This document shows, in pieces, positions 16,298 through 24,759 of a stretch of 64,000 bases of DNA. The first letter of the stretch is position 1. Every line of letters begins with the position of its first letter. Below the pieces are notes generated by a model, which saw only the letters and a program-made list of their open reading frames with translations, ran no database searches and had not been told where the DNA came from. The position numbers and the translations under genes are program-made. This stretch comes from an uncultured Algimonas sp. (GTDB lineage: Bacteria; Pseudomonadota; Alphaproteobacteria; Caulobacterales; Maricaulaceae): the NCBI RefSeq assembly GCF_947498175.1, contig NZ_CANMJB010000002.1:1-64000 (forward strand), in the 5' to 3' direction.

Positions 16298-17626
16298 ATG
16301 GTTCGTAGGGGATCACCGCAGCTGGGATGTCCGCACGTGATCGAAACCATTCTGTCCAATCCTATCGCCTGTTTTTATGCGGTGATCGGATTCGCCCTGT
16401 TTGGACTGACGTTGCAGCCCGGATTGGCGCGCCGTTACCATGTCAATCTTCCGGCCGTTTATATTGCGCTCGGAGCGGTGGTCACGTTGCTGGGATTTCC
16501 GCACATCTCCCCGCTCGGCTCCGAGCTCCAGGCCAACATCATCACCCATGCCTCCGAATTGATCGTCATCGTCAGCCTGACGGCGGCAGGGCTCGCCATC
16601 GATCTCAAAGCCGGCTGGCGGCGCTGGAACGCGACCTGGCGCTTGCTCGGCATCGCCATGCCGCTGACCATTCTCGCCTTGATTTTCCTGGGTCAGTGGG
16701 CCGGATTGGGATTGGCAGGAGCCGTCCTTCTGGGCGCATCGCTCGCGCCGACGGATCCCGTGCTCGCTCGTTCGGTCCAGGTCGGCGGGCCCGGGGAAGA
16801 GGAAGACCCCACCCGTATCGCCTTGACGGCCGAAGCGGGACTGAATGACGGGCTGGCCTTTCCCTTCGTCTGGGCGGCGATCGCCTTGGCGGCGGGCAGC
16901 TTCGACTGGACCGGCTTCCTGACCTATGACGTACTGTACCGCGTCGGCATGGGTGTGGCGATCGGCTGGGGCGTCGGCTGGGTCATATCGCGCCTGGTGT
17001 TCTCGAAGGTCGGCGACGCAACAAACGAACGCAGCAACCCGCTCATCGTGATGCTGGCGGCGACATTCCTGGCTTACGGTCTGGCCGAGTTCGTCCATGC
17101 CTACGGTTTCCTGTCCGTTTTCATCGCCGCCCGGTCGGGCCGACGCCACGACCAGGACGCGGAGATACGGGGGCATGACGACGAAGCCTATGCCACGGAA
17201 GCGCACGAATCGGCCGACCAGTTCGAAGGCATATTGATGGTCCTTCTGCTGCTGTGGTTCGGCACGTTCGTCGCCGCCGAACTCTGGCATCAATGGCGCT
17301 GGAGCGACCTTCTCATCGCCATCGCCCTGCTCTTCGTGGTGCGACCCATAGCCGGATGGCTGGCGCTGACGGGCATGCACTGTGCGGCATCGGAACGGTT
17401 CAAGATCGCATTCTTCGGCATTCGCGGCATGGGGACGATCTTCTATATCGCCTACGCGCAGACCCATGCACCGTTCGACGACATCGATGCGGTGTGGCGG
17501 ATCGCGGGTCTCTGCATCCTGATTTCCGTGCTGATGCATGAAAGCCTGGCCGGATGGCTGTTCAACCGCTCCAAGGTCGCCATACCGGCGGGCGGCACGA
17601 CGGATGCGGACACGCACAAGGTCTAG
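16298..17626 (+). CDS. CPA1-type sodium/proton antiporter
   Basis: Integral membrane exchanger of about 442 residues with roughly 12 hydrophobic segments. Family marks include GASLAPTDPVLARSVQVG and ALTAEAGLNDGLAFPFVW, the paired aspartate-containing segments of the NhaP/CPA1 fold, and GIRGMGTIFYIAYA near the C-terminus. A histidine/acid-rich loop (residues about 285-310, GRRHDQDAEIRGHDDE) may act in pH sensing. The start is uncertain: ATG 16298 or GTG 16337, neither with a strong ribosome-binding site. Its stop shares four bases with a convergent small gene. Role: sodium and pH homeostasis at the cytoplasmic membrane. Confidence 0.88.
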   Translation: MVRRGSPQLGCPHVIETILSNPIACFYAVIGFALFGLTLQPGLARRYHVNLPAVYIALGAVVTLLGFPHISPLGSELQANIITHASELIVIVSLTAAGLAIDLKAGWRRWNATWRLLGIAMPLTILALIFLGQWAGLGLAGAVLLGASLAPTDPVLARSVQVGGPGEEEDPTRIALTAEAGLNDGLAFPFVWAAIALAAGSFDWTGFLTYDVLYRVGMGVAIGWGVGWVISRLVFSKVGDATNERSNPLIVMLAATFLAYGLAEFVHAYGFLSVFIAARSGRRHDQDAEIRGHDDEAYATEAHESADQFEGILMVLLLLWFGTFVAAELWHQWRWSDLLIAIALLFVVRPIAGWLALTGMHCAASERFKIAFFGIRGMGTIFYIAYAQTHAPFDDIDAVWRIAGLCILISVLMHESLAGWLFNRSKVAIPAGGTTDADTHKV

Positions 17627-17841
17627 CGTCGGTTGCCCGTCTCGAACCCGAAAAGGTTCGCCAGATGGACGACCAGCATGAAGCCGACCGCGACGGACAC
17701 CAGTGCAATGATCATCCAGGGCATGCGGTAGGGACGGATATCCGTCTTCTCGGTGAAGCGGAAACGGATGCCGAGGGCCGCCAGAACCGCGCAGACGGCG
17801 ACGCCCGCGAGCGTAAGGATCAGGTCGAGATTGGCATCCAT
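17623..17841 (-). CDS. small two-segment membrane protein
   Basis: A 72-residue protein of unknown function with two hydrophobic segments (LDLILTLAGVAVCAVLAALG and MPWMIIALVSVAVGFMLVVHLANLFG) joined by a basic loop. ATG 17841 gives the shortest sensible start, 14 bp after the stop of the glycosyltransferase gene on the same strand, so the two are probably co-transcribed. It might act as a helper of that enzyme, but this is only positional inference. Confidence 0.65.
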   Translation of the reverse strand: MDANLDLILTLAGVAVCAVLAALGIRFRFTEKTDIRPYRMPWMIIALVSVAVGFMLVVHLANLFGFETGNRR

Positions 17842-17854
17842 GGCACCGGCACGT

Positions 17855-19267
17855 TCAGTCGCCCGCAGTCGAGGGCGGCGCGCCCGTAACACCATGCTCC
17901 GTCTTGTGCCAGTGGAACGGACGGATCTGAAGCTCGATCAAGGCCTGGATCAGAGGCGGGAACAAAATCAGCCAATAGATCGGCATGAACGGTACGGACC
18001 AAAGCAGTCGCCTGCGCCCGGACCGGACAGCACCCAACGCGCCGACCGCCATGCCGCAAAAAAGGCTGAAGCCAAGGGCGATGAGATAGATTGCCGGTAT
18101 GGCGGCGTCTGTCACGCCGATGAGCTTCGCCAAGCCAAGCAGGCCCAGACCCAGCATGACAGGTGCGAAGAAGGCGACGGAGAGGAGTGAGAGACCCAGC
18201 GTGAGCTGTAGCATCAGCGCCCGACGCCAGCCGCCCGTGACCGGCGCGTTCATGTGCACCATCCAAGTCTGGATATAGCCTTTCAGCCAGCGCGAGCGCT
18301 GCTTGAACCAGGGATGCAGTCGGGACACGGCCTCTTCGCCTGTCGGCAAATCGATCCATCCGACCGTGCCGCCCTGCGCGCTCAATCGGAACGCGAGATC
18401 CGCATCTTCCGTGACATTGTGCGGATCCCACCCGCCGGCCTGCTCGAGCGCGTCACGGCGCATGTGGTTGGACGTCCCTCCAAGCGGGAAAGGCAGCCCG
18501 AGCCGGTCGAACAGCGGCAGCATGACATGGAACAGACCTGCATATTCCAATCCGAACTGCGCAGCGAGCCAGCAGTCGCGCGTATTGAAATAGTCCAGCG
18601 GTGCCTGCAGCGCCGCCCAATCCGGATGCGCGGCAAAGGCGCTGGCCGCTTGCCGGAGCTGCTGCGAATGCGGGCAGTCTTCCGCATCATAGATGGTGAC
18701 GAGCGTACCGCTCGATCGTTCCAAGGCATAGTTGAGCGCCCTCGGTTTGGTCTGGGGCGGACCGCCCGGCACGGTTGGAGGCACGACCAGGACTCTAAAG
18801 GGCGGTTTCGCCAAGGCTTCGGCTGCGGAGACCGTGTCCGGATCGTCGCTTTCGCAGACGAGGATGATGTCGAGCCGGTCGGGCGGGTAATCCAGGGCCG
18901 AGAGTGATCGTATCAAGCCGGCGACCATATGCGCTTCATGGAAAAGGGGCAGGATGACGGTATAACGTGGCAGGCGATCACGGGGCAGGAGCGCCGGCGA
19001 GTGGCGCGGCGGGGTCATGCAGGCCAAGAGCCGCAATCCGCCCAGCGCCACGCTGACCCATGCGACCATAACGGTAAGGTTGAGCAGAAAGGTGCCAATA
19101 CTGAATTGGGTCGTGACGCCCGCCCCGAACAGCAGCGCCACAAAAAGAGCAAAACCGCTGCTGGTGACGGCCGAAGCCGGCCTCAGCCTATCAGCATGTC
19201 CCAGGACGGATTGTCCATCTCGATCTTCCTGTTCGTTCCGATGCATACCCGATACCTCCTGATGCAT
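17855..19267 (-). CDS. membrane-bound family 2 glycosyltransferase
   Basis: Polysaccharide-forming enzyme of about 470 residues. Two N-terminal hydrophobic segments are followed by a GT-2 domain carrying TVILPLFHEAHMV, the metal-binding DAED, the catalytic TEDADLAFRL and the processive-type QRSRW motif; three to four hydrophobic segments close the protein. This layout is shared by cellulose-synthase-like and hyaluronan-like synthases, though the product is unknown. Two in-frame starts, ATG 19267 and ATG 19246, each have their own AGGAGGTATC-type site because a 21-bp unit is duplicated. The small gene at 17623 follows on the same strand. No acceptor or export genes adjoin it. Confidence 0.88.
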   Translation of the reverse strand: MHQEVSGMHRNEQEDRDGQSVLGHADRLRPASAVTSSGFALFVALLFGAGVTTQFSIGTFLLNLTVMVAWVSVALGGLRLLACMTPPRHSPALLPRDRLPRYTVILPLFHEAHMVAGLIRSLSALDYPPDRLDIILVCESDDPDTVSAAEALAKPPFRVLVVPPTVPGGPPQTKPRALNYALERSSGTLVTIYDAEDCPHSQQLRQAASAFAAHPDWAALQAPLDYFNTRDCWLAAQFGLEYAGLFHVMLPLFDRLGLPFPLGGTSNHMRRDALEQAGGWDPHNVTEDADLAFRLSAQGGTVGWIDLPTGEEAVSRLHPWFKQRSRWLKGYIQTWMVHMNAPVTGGWRRALMLQLTLGLSLLSVAFFAPVMLGLGLLGLAKLIGVTDAAIPAIYLIALGFSLFCGMAVGALGAVRSGRRRLLWSVPFMPIYWLILFPPLIQALIELQIRPFHWHKTEHGVTGAPPSTAGD

Positions 19268-19280
19268 CCGCGATACCTCC
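19240..19280 (-). repeat. tandem 21-bp duplication of ribosome-binding site plus start codon
   Basis: Read on the minus strand, GGAGGTATCG-N2-ATGCATC occurs twice with a 21-bp period and two mismatches. Each copy holds a strong Shine-Dalgarno and an ATG, and both ATGs are in the glycosyltransferase frame, seven codons apart. Confidence 0.85.
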
Positions 19281-19320
19281 CGACCGGGAGACAAGAAGCA
19301 GTATGCTGTATTCGCAACGC

Positions 19321-20373
19321 CTAGTTGGCCCGACTTAACCGATTGCAGGCCCATTCGGCCGCATTTCTGACGACCTCCACATCACTGTGCGTGTGTTCTC
19401 CAGCAACTTCAATCAAGGCGGGTGTTCCGGAATTGCCGATCGCGTAGAGAACATTGCGCAGGAATCGCGGCCAGCCGATACGCTTGATCGGCGATCCGGC
19501 GAAGTGGCTGCGGAAACCCGCGTCGCCGAGCGCGGCCAGATCGGCGAGAGCGGGAGCGTCGAGATCGTTCCGGGCGGCGAGTTTGGCCTCCCGTCCGGCT
19601 TGGGCGAATTTATTCCACGGACAGACGGCGAGGCAGTCGTCGCAGCCATAGATCCGATTGCCCATCAGCGGTCGCAAGGCTTCGTCCACCGGCCCCTCAT
19701 GTTCGATGGTCAGGTAGGAGATGCAGCGTCTCGCATCCAATTGGTACGGGGCCGGGAAGGCGTCGGTCGGACAGGCATCCAGGCAAGCACGGCAAGTTCC
19801 GCAATGGTCCGCTTCCGGCAGTGTCGGCTCCAGCTCGGCCGCGCTCAGGATCGTACCGATGAAAAGCCAGTTGCCCCATTCGCGCGACAGCAGATTGGTG
19901 TGCTTGCCCTGCCAGCCGAGACCGGCCGCCGCGGCCAACGGCTTTTCCATGAGCGGAGCCGTATCGACGAAGACTTTGACGTCCTGCCCCGTATCACGGG
20001 CCAACAGGCCGGCCAGTTCCTTCAACCGGCCTTTCATCACATCGTGATAGTCGCGGTTCCGGGCGTAGACCGAAATGGTCGCCCGATCGGTTTGCTCCAG
20101 CGTTATCAGCGGATCGGTTTCAGGGCCGTAGTTCAACCCGAGCACGACCGCCGACCGGCCCTCCGGCCATAGCGTGTTCGGATGGCCGCGACGCTCCAGC
20201 GTGGCTTCCATCCACGCCATCGTGCCGTGACGGCCCTGCGCGACGAAATCCTGCAACCGCGCACCTGGCCTGGTGCCGATGTCGGAAAGCCTGGCGACAT
20301 GCGGCGCCGTGAAACCGAGTTTCCGGGCGCGGACGGACAAAGCCGATAGCGGGTCGGGGCGAATCTCGCTCAT
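19321..20373 (-). CDS. queG: epoxyqueuosine reductase QueG
   Basis: Last-step enzyme of queuosine synthesis, reducing epoxyqueuosine in tRNA with a cobalamin cofactor and two [4Fe-4S] clusters. The 350-residue protein has the QueG N-terminal domain ([31 protein letters not shown]) and the ferredoxin-like cysteine sets [12 protein letters not shown] and [13 protein letters not shown]-terminal HEAT-like stretch, seen in longer members, ends the chain. A GST gene lies 54 bp upstream on the same strand, an association I recall in other alphaproteobacteria. The start at ATG 20373 fits the family. Confidence 0.94.
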   Translation of the reverse strand: MSEIRPDPLSALSVRARKLGFTAPHVARLSDIGTRPGARLQDFVAQGRHGTMAWMEATLERRGHPNTLWPEGRSAVVLGLNYGPETDPLITLEQTDRATISVYARNRDYHDVMKGRLKELAGLLARDTGQDVKVFVDTAPLMEKPLAAAAGLGWQGKHTNLLSREWGNWLFIGTILSAAELEPTLPEADHCGTCRACLDACPTDAFPAPYQLDARRCISYLTIEHEGPVDEALRPLMGNRIYGCDDCLAVCPWNKFAQAGREAKLAARNDLDAPALADLAALGDAGFRSHFAGSPIKRIGWPRFLRNVLYAIGNSGTPALIEVAGEHTHSDVEVVRNAAEWACNRLSRAN

Positions 20374-20427
20374 GAAAGCAAACTGATAAGGCGGGCGGAC
20401 ACTCCCCAGCCATATCGCGCCGGGTTT

Positions 20428-21102
20428 CTAGAAGTCCAGATCGCCGTAGTGGCGCGGCGGGCGGAGGCCCGGCACCCGGTCCTTGAGCAGCGGCTGGAAA
20501 GCGGGGCGGGACTTTATGGTCTGGTACCATTCCTGGACGTCCGGAACTTCGCGCCAGGGGATCTCGCCCAGATAGTCGAGACACGACAGATGCGCCGCCG
20601 CCGTCAGATCCGCCAGCGTGAAGGCCGGACCGGCCAGCCCGTCGCGGATGCTCAAAAGCCAACCGATGTAGGACAGATGATCGCGCAGGGCTGTCCGTCC
20701 CTCGCGAAGTGCATCCGTATCGGGCGTTCCGCCCAGAATGACGGTTTCGAGTTTTTCCGGAAGGATGAATGCGTTGACCTCCTGGTCGAAGCGCTGGTCG
20801 AACCAGTTGCAGAGCCTGCGGATTTCGGCCCGGTCGTGGCGTTCGCCCGGCAGGAGCGGATTGCGCGCGCTCGCTTCGTCCGCATATTCGCACAAGGTCT
20901 GGCTGCCGACGACCGTCACGGTTCCGGCCTGCGTGACGTCCGTCATGACGGGAGGAACGTTCTCCACGGACAGGGACAGGAACTTTTCGTCCGGTGTCCA
21001 CGGATCGATCACGACCTCGCGCAGTTTGAGCTTCTTTTCGGCAAAGCACAGCCTGACGGCGCGGCTGCCGGGGTGAAGCGGGTAGTGGTACAATGTCCGC
21101 AT
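20428..21102 (-). CDS. glutathione S-transferase family protein
   Basis: Cytosolic GST-fold protein of 224 residues. The N-terminal thioredoxin-like domain begins MRTLYHYPLHPGSRAVRLCFAEKKL, with the SRAVR region that positions glutathione, and the cis-proline motif VPPVM. The helical C-terminal domain contains FTLADLTAAAHLS, the N-capping-box region of GSTs. No specific substrate is evident. It shares the strand with queG and is probably in one transcript with it. Length and start (ATG 21102) are normal. Confidence 0.9.
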   Translation of the reverse strand: MRTLYHYPLHPGSRAVRLCFAEKKLKLREVVIDPWTPDEKFLSLSVENVPPVMTDVTQAGTVTVVGSQTLCEYADEASARNPLLPGERHDRAEIRRLCNWFDQRFDQEVNAFILPEKLETVILGGTPDTDALREGRTALRDHLSYIGWLLSIRDGLAGPAFTLADLTAAAHLSCLDYLGEIPWREVPDVQEWYQTIKSRPAFQPLLKDRVPGLRPPRHYGDLDF

Positions 21103-21161
21103 GTCGCAGCGCCTACGATGGGCATGGAAAATGAAAGTTTAAGGAGCAGGGTTAAAACCTG

Positions 21162-22265
21162 CTATCCCGTGTTGAACCGGGCATTTCCATGCATTTGCGC
21201 ACATCCGGCCGGGTGAGGATGTATCAATATGTCTGCGGCCGGGAAGGTGGTCATCAGACGGGCTTCGGCCGCAACGACGATATCGTGGCTTTCCGACAGC
21301 GAAAGACCGGGGTCCAGGTCGAGCCGCATCTGCATGTGCAGATGCGGTCCGGAGGCCCGCGTGCGCAGGTCCGTCACGGCGCGGATCTGTGGATCCGACA
21401 TGACACGTCGGGTGATCAGTTTGCGTTCGTCCTGCGTCAGCTCCCGGTCCATCAATTGCGCCCAAGCCAGCCGGGCGACGCGATAGCCGGTATAGAGCAA
21501 CCACGCCGCCATCAGCATGCCGACGGCTGCATCCGCCCAGTAGGCCTGTGTCCATGTCGACACGGCCAATCCGAGCATGACGAACAGGTTGCCCAGAAAG
21601 TCGGCTGTATAATGAGCGCGGTCCCCACGCACGGCGATCGAACCGGTGGCCCTGATCGCCCAGCTCTGCGCGATCAGAAGCCAGAGCGTCAGGACGGAAA
21701 AAACGCCCATGACGACGATGGCCGTGGTCGATCCGTCGATGGCATGAAGATGGCCATGACCGCCACCCGCACCGTTATGGACACTGTGATCATGGGACGG
21801 ATCGTAGACTGGCGCGAACGCAGGAGCGTCCGAGGCAAGACCGCCACTGTCCAGCAACGCTTCGCCGGCGGCACCGAAGAGATGAAACGCCGCGAGGCTC
21901 ACCAGGCAGACCTGGAAGACGGCCGAAAAGCTTTCGGCCTTGCCGAACCCGAAGCGGTAGGTTCCAGTAGGGCGTCGTGCGGCGAAGCGGACGGCGATGA
22001 ACGAACTCGCCGCCGCGACCATGTCCAGCGCGCTGTGGACCAGCGACGACAGGATCCCGACCGATCCGGTCAGCTGGTAGAGCCAAAGCTTGCCAAGCGC
22101 CATGAACACGCCGAGCGCGAGCGCCACAGCGGTGATGCGGCGCGTGATGACGGCCGAGCCTTCGGGGGCGAGCCGTCCGGGACGGCCGCGGCGCATCGAT
22201 TCATCCGGCTGGTCTTCCGACCCGACCGGCATGAACGGCTCTTCTGTCTGACCCATGACGGACAT
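21162..22265 (-). CDS. cation diffusion facilitator (CDF) transporter
   Basis: Divalent-metal efflux protein of 367 residues with six predicted membrane segments. The metal site pairs HSALD in segment 2 with HYTAD in segment 5, a His/Asp combination typical of zinc-transporting CDFs. A His-rich cytoplasmic loop (HDHSVHNGAGGGHGHLH, about residues 162-178) may buffer zinc. The C-terminal domain, about residues 280-360, includes DLRTRASGPHLHMQMRLDLD, the ferredoxin-like dimerisation fold. GAGAG before ATG 22265 supports the start. The gene diverges from uppP across 222 bp. Confidence 0.92.
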   Translation of the reverse strand: MSVMGQTEEPFMPVGSEDQPDESMRRGRPGRLAPEGSAVITRRITAVALALGVFMALGKLWLYQLTGSVGILSSLVHSALDMVAAASSFIAVRFAARRPTGTYRFGFGKAESFSAVFQVCLVSLAAFHLFGAAGEALLDSGGLASDAPAFAPVYDPSHDHSVHNGAGGGHGHLHAIDGSTTAIVVMGVFSVLTLWLLIAQSWAIRATGSIAVRGDRAHYTADFLGNLFVMLGLAVSTWTQAYWADAAVGMLMAAWLLYTGYRVARLAWAQLMDRELTQDERKLITRRVMSDPQIRAVTDLRTRASGPHLHMQMRLDLDPGLSLSESHDIVVAAEARLMTTFPAADILIHPHPAGCAQMHGNARFNTG

Positions 22266-22487
22266 GGAGTCTCTCTAACATGAAAAAATCGTTATACCAT
22301 CACCGTGATCGCAAGGGTCGCTGTTCGTTATCAGATTGGCCATGCGTAATCCAAATGGATCGCCAGACGCTTCGCAATGTCAAAGCCTCGCCATCCTGCC
22401 GTTTCCCTCCGGGCCGACTTGTGTCAGGGGAGCGCCAGAGGAGGGCGCATCGCTCTTCTCCGGACTCCATTCGCGATAGGCGCCGAC

Positions 22488-23294
22488 ATGACATGGTGGC
22501 AGGCACTCCTTCTGGCCCTCATTCAGGGCCTGACCGAATTCCTGCCCGTTTCCAGTTCCGCTCATCTGATCTTGCCTCAAGCCGTGTTCGGCTGGACGGA
22601 ACAGGGCGTGCTGATCGATGTGATGGCGCATTTCGGAACGCTTTTCTCCGTCCTGCTCTATTTCCGTCGCGATGTGGCGGAGATGCTGGCCGGGCTGGGC
22701 GATCTGTTGGCCCGCCGGTTGACGCGTGGGGCGGTCCTGGCGCTCAATCTGATCGTCGCTACGCCGCCCGCACTCCTGATCGGTGTCCTGCTCGCCAGCG
22801 GCGGCTGGGACGAAGCGCTGCGCAGTCCCTGGATCATCGCCGTGGCGACCATCCTCTTCGGCGTCGTGCTGTGGCTGTCCGATGTGATGGCCCGACAGGA
22901 CCGCGACATGGATACGCTGAGCTGGCGCGGGGCGTTCATCATGGGGGCGGCGCAGGTGCTGGCCTTCATTCCGGGAACGTCGCGGTCGGGAATCACCATG
23001 ACGGCTGGCCGGGCTATCGGTCTGTCTCGCGACGCGGCGGCGCGCTTTTCCATGCTGATGAGCCTGCCCGTGATCGGGGCGGGTGGTGCCTACGCACTGG
23101 TGAAACTCGCCACAGGCGAAGAGACAGGCGGCGCGACGCTGGGTCAGGGATTGCTTGTTGCGGCCCTGTCCTTCATCGTCGCCTACGCGGCGATCGCGCT
23201 TTTCCTGCGTTTCGTGACGCGCATCGGTTTCCTCCCCTTCATGATCTACCGCGTGCTGCTCGGCGTCGCGCTTATCGTCTGGTTGGTGATCTGA
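22488..23294 (+). CDS. uppP: undecaprenyl-diphosphatase UppP (BacA)
   Basis: Membrane phosphatase that recycles undecaprenyl diphosphate to the monophosphate carrier for peptidoglycan and other wall polymers; higher dosage gives bacitracin tolerance. At 268 residues it has about seven to eight hydrophobic segments and both signatures: the Glu-containing GLTEFLPVSSSAHL near residue 15 and PGTSRSGITMTAGR near residue 160. The start is ATG 22488, giving the family N-terminus MTWWQALLLALIQG; an upstream in-frame ATG at 22377 would add unrelated sequence. The 222 bp to the divergent CDF gene hold its promoter, not resolvable by eye. Confidence 0.95.
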   Translation: MTWWQALLLALIQGLTEFLPVSSSAHLILPQAVFGWTEQGVLIDVMAHFGTLFSVLLYFRRDVAEMLAGLGDLLARRLTRGAVLALNLIVATPPALLIGVLLASGGWDEALRSPWIIAVATILFGVVLWLSDVMARQDRDMDTLSWRGAFIMGAAQVLAFIPGTSRSGITMTAGRAIGLSRDAAARFSMLMSLPVIGAGGAYALVKLATGEETGGATLGQGLLVAALSFIVAYAAIALFLRFVTRIGFLPFMIYRVLLGVALIVWLVI

Positions 23295-23363
23295 GGTATC
23301 TGTAATGCACCTTACGGGCGAGCGGCCTCGACAGTCCCCTGCGATCCGCCTATCGCCGATTGC

Positions 23364-24668
23364 ATGGGAATTCGGCTGATACTGCTTTCGATCATGGCCT
23401 CGACGCTGTCCGCGCTGCCGCTGGCGGCCGCGGCACAGACACCGCCGCACCCCCAGCTCAAGCCTCCAGCGCAACGTCAGGTCCAGCCCCAAACACAAAC
23501 CCAAGCCCAGGTTCCAGCCCAAGTCCAGGCTCAAGCCCAAGCCCAAGCCCAAATCAGATCCCAATCGCGCATCGACCTCCGCGAGATCCACGACCGCGCC
23601 GTCCGCTTGATGCAGAAGGAAAAAGGGATGACCGGCCTGGCGGTGGCGGTCGTCGAAGACGGCAAGATCACCTTTGCGCGCGGCTACGGCGAAACCGTCA
23701 AGGGCAGCGGCCAGCTTGTGGACAAGGACACCGTTTTCCGTTGGGCGTCCGTGTCCAAAGGCGTGGCGGCGGCGGCTCTGTTGGGGTTGGTCGAACAACG
23801 GCGCGTCGATGCCACCCTACCGGTCGAAGTGCTGGCCCCGTCGCTGGTCCTGCCGCCGACCCCGGTCAAGCACGACATCGTTGATCTGCTGTCCCACCGG
23901 ATCGGCGTGACGCGTAACGCCTACGACTACAAGATCGAGGAGGGTGGGAACGCCCATCTGCTGCGCGCCAGGCTGAGCGAGCTCGACTATGTCTGCCCGC
24001 CGCGCACTTGCCACACCTATCAGAATGTCGCCTTCGACGCGGCCGCCGAGATCATCGAGGAGGCGACCGAACTGCCCTACAAGACCGTCGTGCAGCGCGA
24101 GATCTTTGATCCGCTGCAAATGCGCACGGCAACGCTGACGCTCGAAGGCATGACTGGCAGCCGCAACTGGGCACGCCCGCACGGTCGTCGCGGCCAGCGC
24201 ATCAGCCGCGTCAAGCCGACTTATTACCGCGTTCCCGCCGCCGCCGGGGTCAACAGCTCGGTCGAGGATCTGGCCCGCTGGATGGTGTCGATGATACCGC
24301 CCCAACCCGGTCAGCCGCTCAATACGCCGTTTCCGGCCGAGCGACTGGAAGCGATGCAGACGCCGATCGTCGCGACCCCGCGTGAGCAGCGCTATCTGAA
24401 TCGCCGCCTGCCGGCCTTGCGCAACAGTCATTACGGCCTCGGACTGCGGGTCTACGATTTCGAAGGCCACAAGCTGGTCGGCCATCGCGGCGGCGTCCAG
24501 GGTTACCGCTCGCTGATGCTGTTCGACCCGGCCGAGCGCTCCGGCATCGCCGTAATGTGGAACAGCCCGCACAGTCGTCCCGTCGGCCTTCAGCTCGAAT
24601 TCATGGATCAGCTGCACGGCCGCCCCAAGCGTGACTGGCTCCGCCTGAGCGAAAACGGCCGCAGCTGA
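23364..24668 (+). CDS. exported serine hydrolase (beta-lactamase/CubicO family)
   Basis: Periplasmic class C beta-lactamase-fold protein of 434 residues. A signal peptide (1-25) is followed by an unusual Gln/Ala/Pro-rich tract (about 27-68) and the catalytic domain, with Ser129-Val-Ser-Lys132 (SxxK), a YQN motif (YxN equivalent) and HRGG near residue 374. The family includes esterases, D-aminopeptidases and transpeptidase-like enzymes, so the substrate is open. The low-complexity tract is encoded by CAAGCC-like hexamers and may vary in length between strains. The gene follows uppP by 69 bp on the same strand. Confidence 0.87.
   Translation: MGIRLILLSIMASTLSALPLAAAAQTPPHPQLKPPAQRQVQPQTQTQAQVPAQVQAQAQAQAQIRSQSRIDLREIHDRAVRLMQKEKGMTGLAVAVVEDGKITFARGYGETVKGSGQLVDKDTVFRWASVSKGVAAAALLGLVEQRRVDATLPVEVLAPSLVLPPTPVKHDIVDLLSHRIGVTRNAYDYKIEEGGNAHLLRARLSELDYVCPPRTCHTYQNVAFDAAAEIIEEATELPYKTVVQREIFDPLQMRTATLTLEGMTGSRNWARPHGRRGQRISRVKPTYYRVPAAAGVNSSVEDLARWMVSMIPPQPGQPLNTPFPAERLEAMQTPIVATPREQRYLNRRLPALRNSHYGLGLRVYDFEGHKLVGHRGGVQGYRSLMLFDPAERSGIAVMWNSPHSRPVGLQLEFMDQLHGRPKRDWLRLSENGRS
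23479..23556 (+). repeat. CAAGCC-type hexamer tract inside a coding region
   Basis: Imperfect tandem repeats of CCAAGC/CCAGCC encode the Gln/Ala-rich stretch after the signal peptide of the serine hydrolase. The unit is six bases, so length changes preserve the frame. Confidence 0.7.
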
Positions 24669-24759
24669 TTGGCGCTAGCGTGCTGTCGCGCGGAGCATCC
24701 AAGCCGTCTTTATACTTTGGCGTCTCCGCCGGCTCGTTGTTGGCTGATCCTTAGCAAGG

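Noticed and set aside
22380-23798. 472-codon minus-strand frame opposite uppP and the serine hydrolase
   Set aside because: uppP has both catalytic signatures on the plus strand; the reverse frame spans two genes and is low-complexity.
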